DNA from: Spinacia oleracea
Taxonomy: Eukaryota; Streptophyta; Magnoliopsida; Caryophyllales; Amaranthaceae
Reading direction: 5' to 3'
DNA length: 64,000 nucleotides
Assembly: GCF_020520425.1 (NCBI RefSeq)
Contig: NC_079491.1
Span: 38,037,027-38,101,026, forward strand
Positions within the stretch are counted from its first letter, which is position 1. Each line of letters begins with the position of its first letter. The notes under the pieces were generated by a model, which ran no database searches, was not told the DNA's origin, and saw only the letters and a program-made list of their open reading frames with translations. Below are positions 61,721 through 64,000 of this stretch, one piece after another. The position numbers and the translations under genes were made by a program.

Positions 61721-63471
61721 TGCTGAAATTCATCTGTTCCAGGGTTGTATGCGGAAAGGAACATGTGGGTTCCTGCCTATGTGAAGCATTTATTTTGGGC
61801 TGACATGAAGATGACCCAACGAGTTGAAAGTATAAATAGCTTTTTTGACCAATATGTACACAAACATACTCATTTGTATGAGTTTGTTGAGGCTTACTGT
61901 GAAGCAATGGAGGCAAGGGCAAATGAAGAAAGTATGGCAAATACCAGTACTGCGAGAAATTTGAGGCAAATTGTCACCTGTTTCCCAGCCGAGGAACTTT
62001 TCCAGAAAATATACACGGACGCCAAATTTCATGAGGTCCAAAGAGAGTGTAGTAGGGTACTGTATGTGCGGTGTTTGAATAAGAAAATATTGGATGAGTC
62101 TGTTGAAGAGTACGAGCTTGAGGATAGGGTTTGGATAAAACCTAAACACGCAAGGAAGGAGATTGTTACGAAGCATAAGACGAAGTTTGTTGCAACGTAT
62201 AATTACGTTACCAAGGAAACATCTTGTGATTGTAAGCACTTTAAATGTCACGGTATAATGTGTAGGCATATGATATTGGTTTATGACTTGAATAACCAGA
62301 CTGAAGTTCCTGGAAAGTACATACTTCGTCGTTGGCGGAAAGATGTTGAAAGGAAGCATACGAAGGTCAAGGTGATGTACCACGACCCATTGAAGACAGA
62401 AGTTGTGTGTAGGTAAAAATTCTTATTTTATTAAACTGATTTACCTCATAAATGTGTAAATGTTGTCAATGTGTATATGTTGTTCACATATAATGTTTAA
62501 TATTGACAGGTACAATAAGCTAATGGTGTTGTTTGAGCCTTTACTTTCAAAGGCAGCTAGCTACAAAGAGTCAATGGATGTTGTTGTTGAAATTTCTCAC
62601 TTGTTGGCAATTCGTTTGGATGAGAAAATTGCAATGCTTGACAGGCAAAGGCAAAATGAGGATGTTGGAGTTGGTACCCCGTCATCCTTGTGTTTGGAGA
62701 AAGGTGGTACGAAATTGACCCCCTCGTCCGTTGGCCAGTTATAACCTATTGGGGTACGACGTACGATGGTGTTTGATTCCCCACAGACAAATGAACATGA
62801 AGGAAGTTGTGCTGATGGTGGTGGTGGGGGTGATGTATCAGGCAGCGTTGGGGGTTTATCTGGCAGCTTTTCTCGGGGTTTATCAGGAAGCTTCAATGAT
62901 AGAATAAATGCAATGGATGCAATTGCAGCTGGTTTAACAGGTAGCTTTGATCATGTTGATGATGATGTTGGTGGCAGTCCTAGCCTCGATAGCATAGATG
63001 TGGGCCTAGATGGGGTCCAAGAAAATGGCAATGAGTTTATTCCTTTGTTAGATCCTCCAATACCTCCAAGACCGGCCCACAGGACTACTAGTTACAGGTA
63101 TAGGTCATGTACCGAGCGTCTGAAGCGGCCAATTACCCAAGAACAACTAATGAACATAGAAACTCTAACTCCTAGCTCCACCAATGATGCTGGTCCTCCT
63201 TCTCCTTTTCCTCCAGTTCCTCCTCCTTGTCCTCTATGTCCTCCTCCTTGTCCTCATGCTTCCAAAAAAGGCTGCACCGAGGAAGCCAGCGGCACCGAGG
63301 AAGCTAGCGACACCGAGGAAGCCAGCGACACCGAGGAAGCCACGGAAGAGCAAGAAGGTTGATGATCAACAACTGATTGTGCATCCCCATCAACAACCTA
63401 TAGTGCATCCGCAGCAACAACAACCGCAACAAAACTTCGTGCATCCCCAGCCACCGCAGCAGCAACAACAG

Positions 63472-64000
63472 GTAATTTACAAAGCTTTTATTGTCGTAAT
63501 CTTTTTGCACTATGTTACAGTCACACTATCTGCGAGGGGGTCGAAAAAGCACGAGGCTAATGCATGACCTCGTCCCTCGTGGGCGTGACGTCGTCAGATC
63601 AAGTGTAGTTAGATTTCCTGTGAGTTTACACCCAATCGACTAGTAATTATAGGAGTCGCCATTCAGTTTTTAACGACAATGAGAAAAACTGACAAAACCC
63701 GGTTATCGTGACATAAAGGGAGTGCAATTATGTTCGACCACGACGGCCGTAGGTTCCCTTGTGATCCCTGGTGTGGGGATCGCTCAACGCACACCCGATT
63801 GAGAGTTCGGGGGACTGTAACTATCGAGAGGAGTGCTCATCGATAACTCCAGAGGCAGGTTATCCTTACTAGCTCAGCATAAATAATTGAAGGGACATGC
63901 GTTAACTATTAAACTATTTTGAATTGATTTAAGCAATATGCAACACATAATACTAAATCGATCGTGATTATCTTGTTTAGATTGATTTAAGGTACCTAGC
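63472..64000. other. Unclassified repeat-like sequence at the window end
   Basis: After a GT donor at 63472 the DNA contains TAGGAGTCGCCATTCAGTTT and AAAACCCGGTTATCGTGACA, motifs I associate with dispersed plant repeats. No ORF of note. It may be the start of another mobile element running past the window. Confidence 0.4.

Larger units (their letters stand above)
59301..63471 (+). pseudogene. FAR1-related (MULE transposase-derived) gene, broken
   Basis: Exons are deduced at 59301-59420, 60008-61289, 61743-62412 and 62510-63471. The N-terminus is acidic (MEGSGAEIGDEIGEG). A FAR1-type Cys/His DNA-binding region follows (CLWTCECYG, KCQCPVHVF, HENH). The MULE transposase core has DVVCFDSTYLTDKY and GILTDQDPAMRRAL, then QRVESINSFFDQYV. 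A SWIM zinc finger (SCDCKHFKCHGIMCRHM) and a GSF-repeat, Pro- and Lys-rich tail complete it. In-frame stops are at 59418, 61085, 61133 and 62742, and the frame changes near an A6 run at about 63264. It could be a dead host FAR1/FRS gene or a MULE; no terminal repeats were seen and its end lies beyond the window. Confidence 0.82.

Overview
This is a stretch of plant nuclear DNA, most likely from a eudicot. It has spliced genes with plant introns, plant LTR retrotransposons primed by initiator-Met tRNA, L1 and RTE LINEs, hAT-type MITEs, a Helitron and a FAR1/MULE-derived gene. The repeat families remind me of Amaranthaceae such as spinach, but that is an impression and not a demonstrated identity. 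No bacterial-type gene, CRISPR array or rRNA is present.

Layout. Positions 1-6655 hold the 3' part of a non-autonomous copia-derived element (copy A, + strand). Positions 6656-8132 hold gene debris, including two exons of an ERdj2/Sec63-like J-protein. Positions 8133-21206 are a solo gypsy-type LTR (TSD TAACC) split by a complete second copia-derived element (copy B, 9811-19991, - strand, TSD GTTTA). Copies A and B form an inverted repeat with arms of about 6.6 kb. Positions 21285-21434 hold the first exon of an unknown small gene, and a hAT-like MITE follows.

Positions 24201-35904 are the CACTIN splicing-factor gene: 8 exons, 659 codons, all splice sites readable. Its second intron is 8.4 kb long and contains a decayed L1 LINE, itself interrupted by an RTE LINE with a 15-bp TSD. 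Positions 39383-47665 (- strand) are a thylakoid-lumen FKBP-type prolyl isomerase, FKBP16-4-like, with 8 exons. Its first intron carries a TRIM element and a very young Ty1/copia element (42029-47298) whose two 270-bp LTRs differ at one base.

Positions 47944-58336 are a complete but coding-defective Ty3/gypsy element on the - strand, with 2.7-kb LTRs and TSD TGAAC. It belongs to the same LTR family as the solo LTR at 8133. A small Helitron (58457-58926) follows. Last comes a FAR1-like, MULE-transposase-derived gene (59301-63471) that keeps its domains but has four in-frame stops and a frame change.

The two host genes, CACTIN and FKBP16-4, are convergent (3' ends facing, about 3.5 kb apart) and both have introns greatly enlarged by transposons. 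The rest of the window is a record of nested insertion. I found no clearly new multi-gene system. The most unusual structures are the tail-to-tail inverted copia pair, a double-hairpin motif inside copy B, recently mobile LTR elements with broken genes, and the host FKBP whose last exon no longer encodes the family's C-terminal strand.
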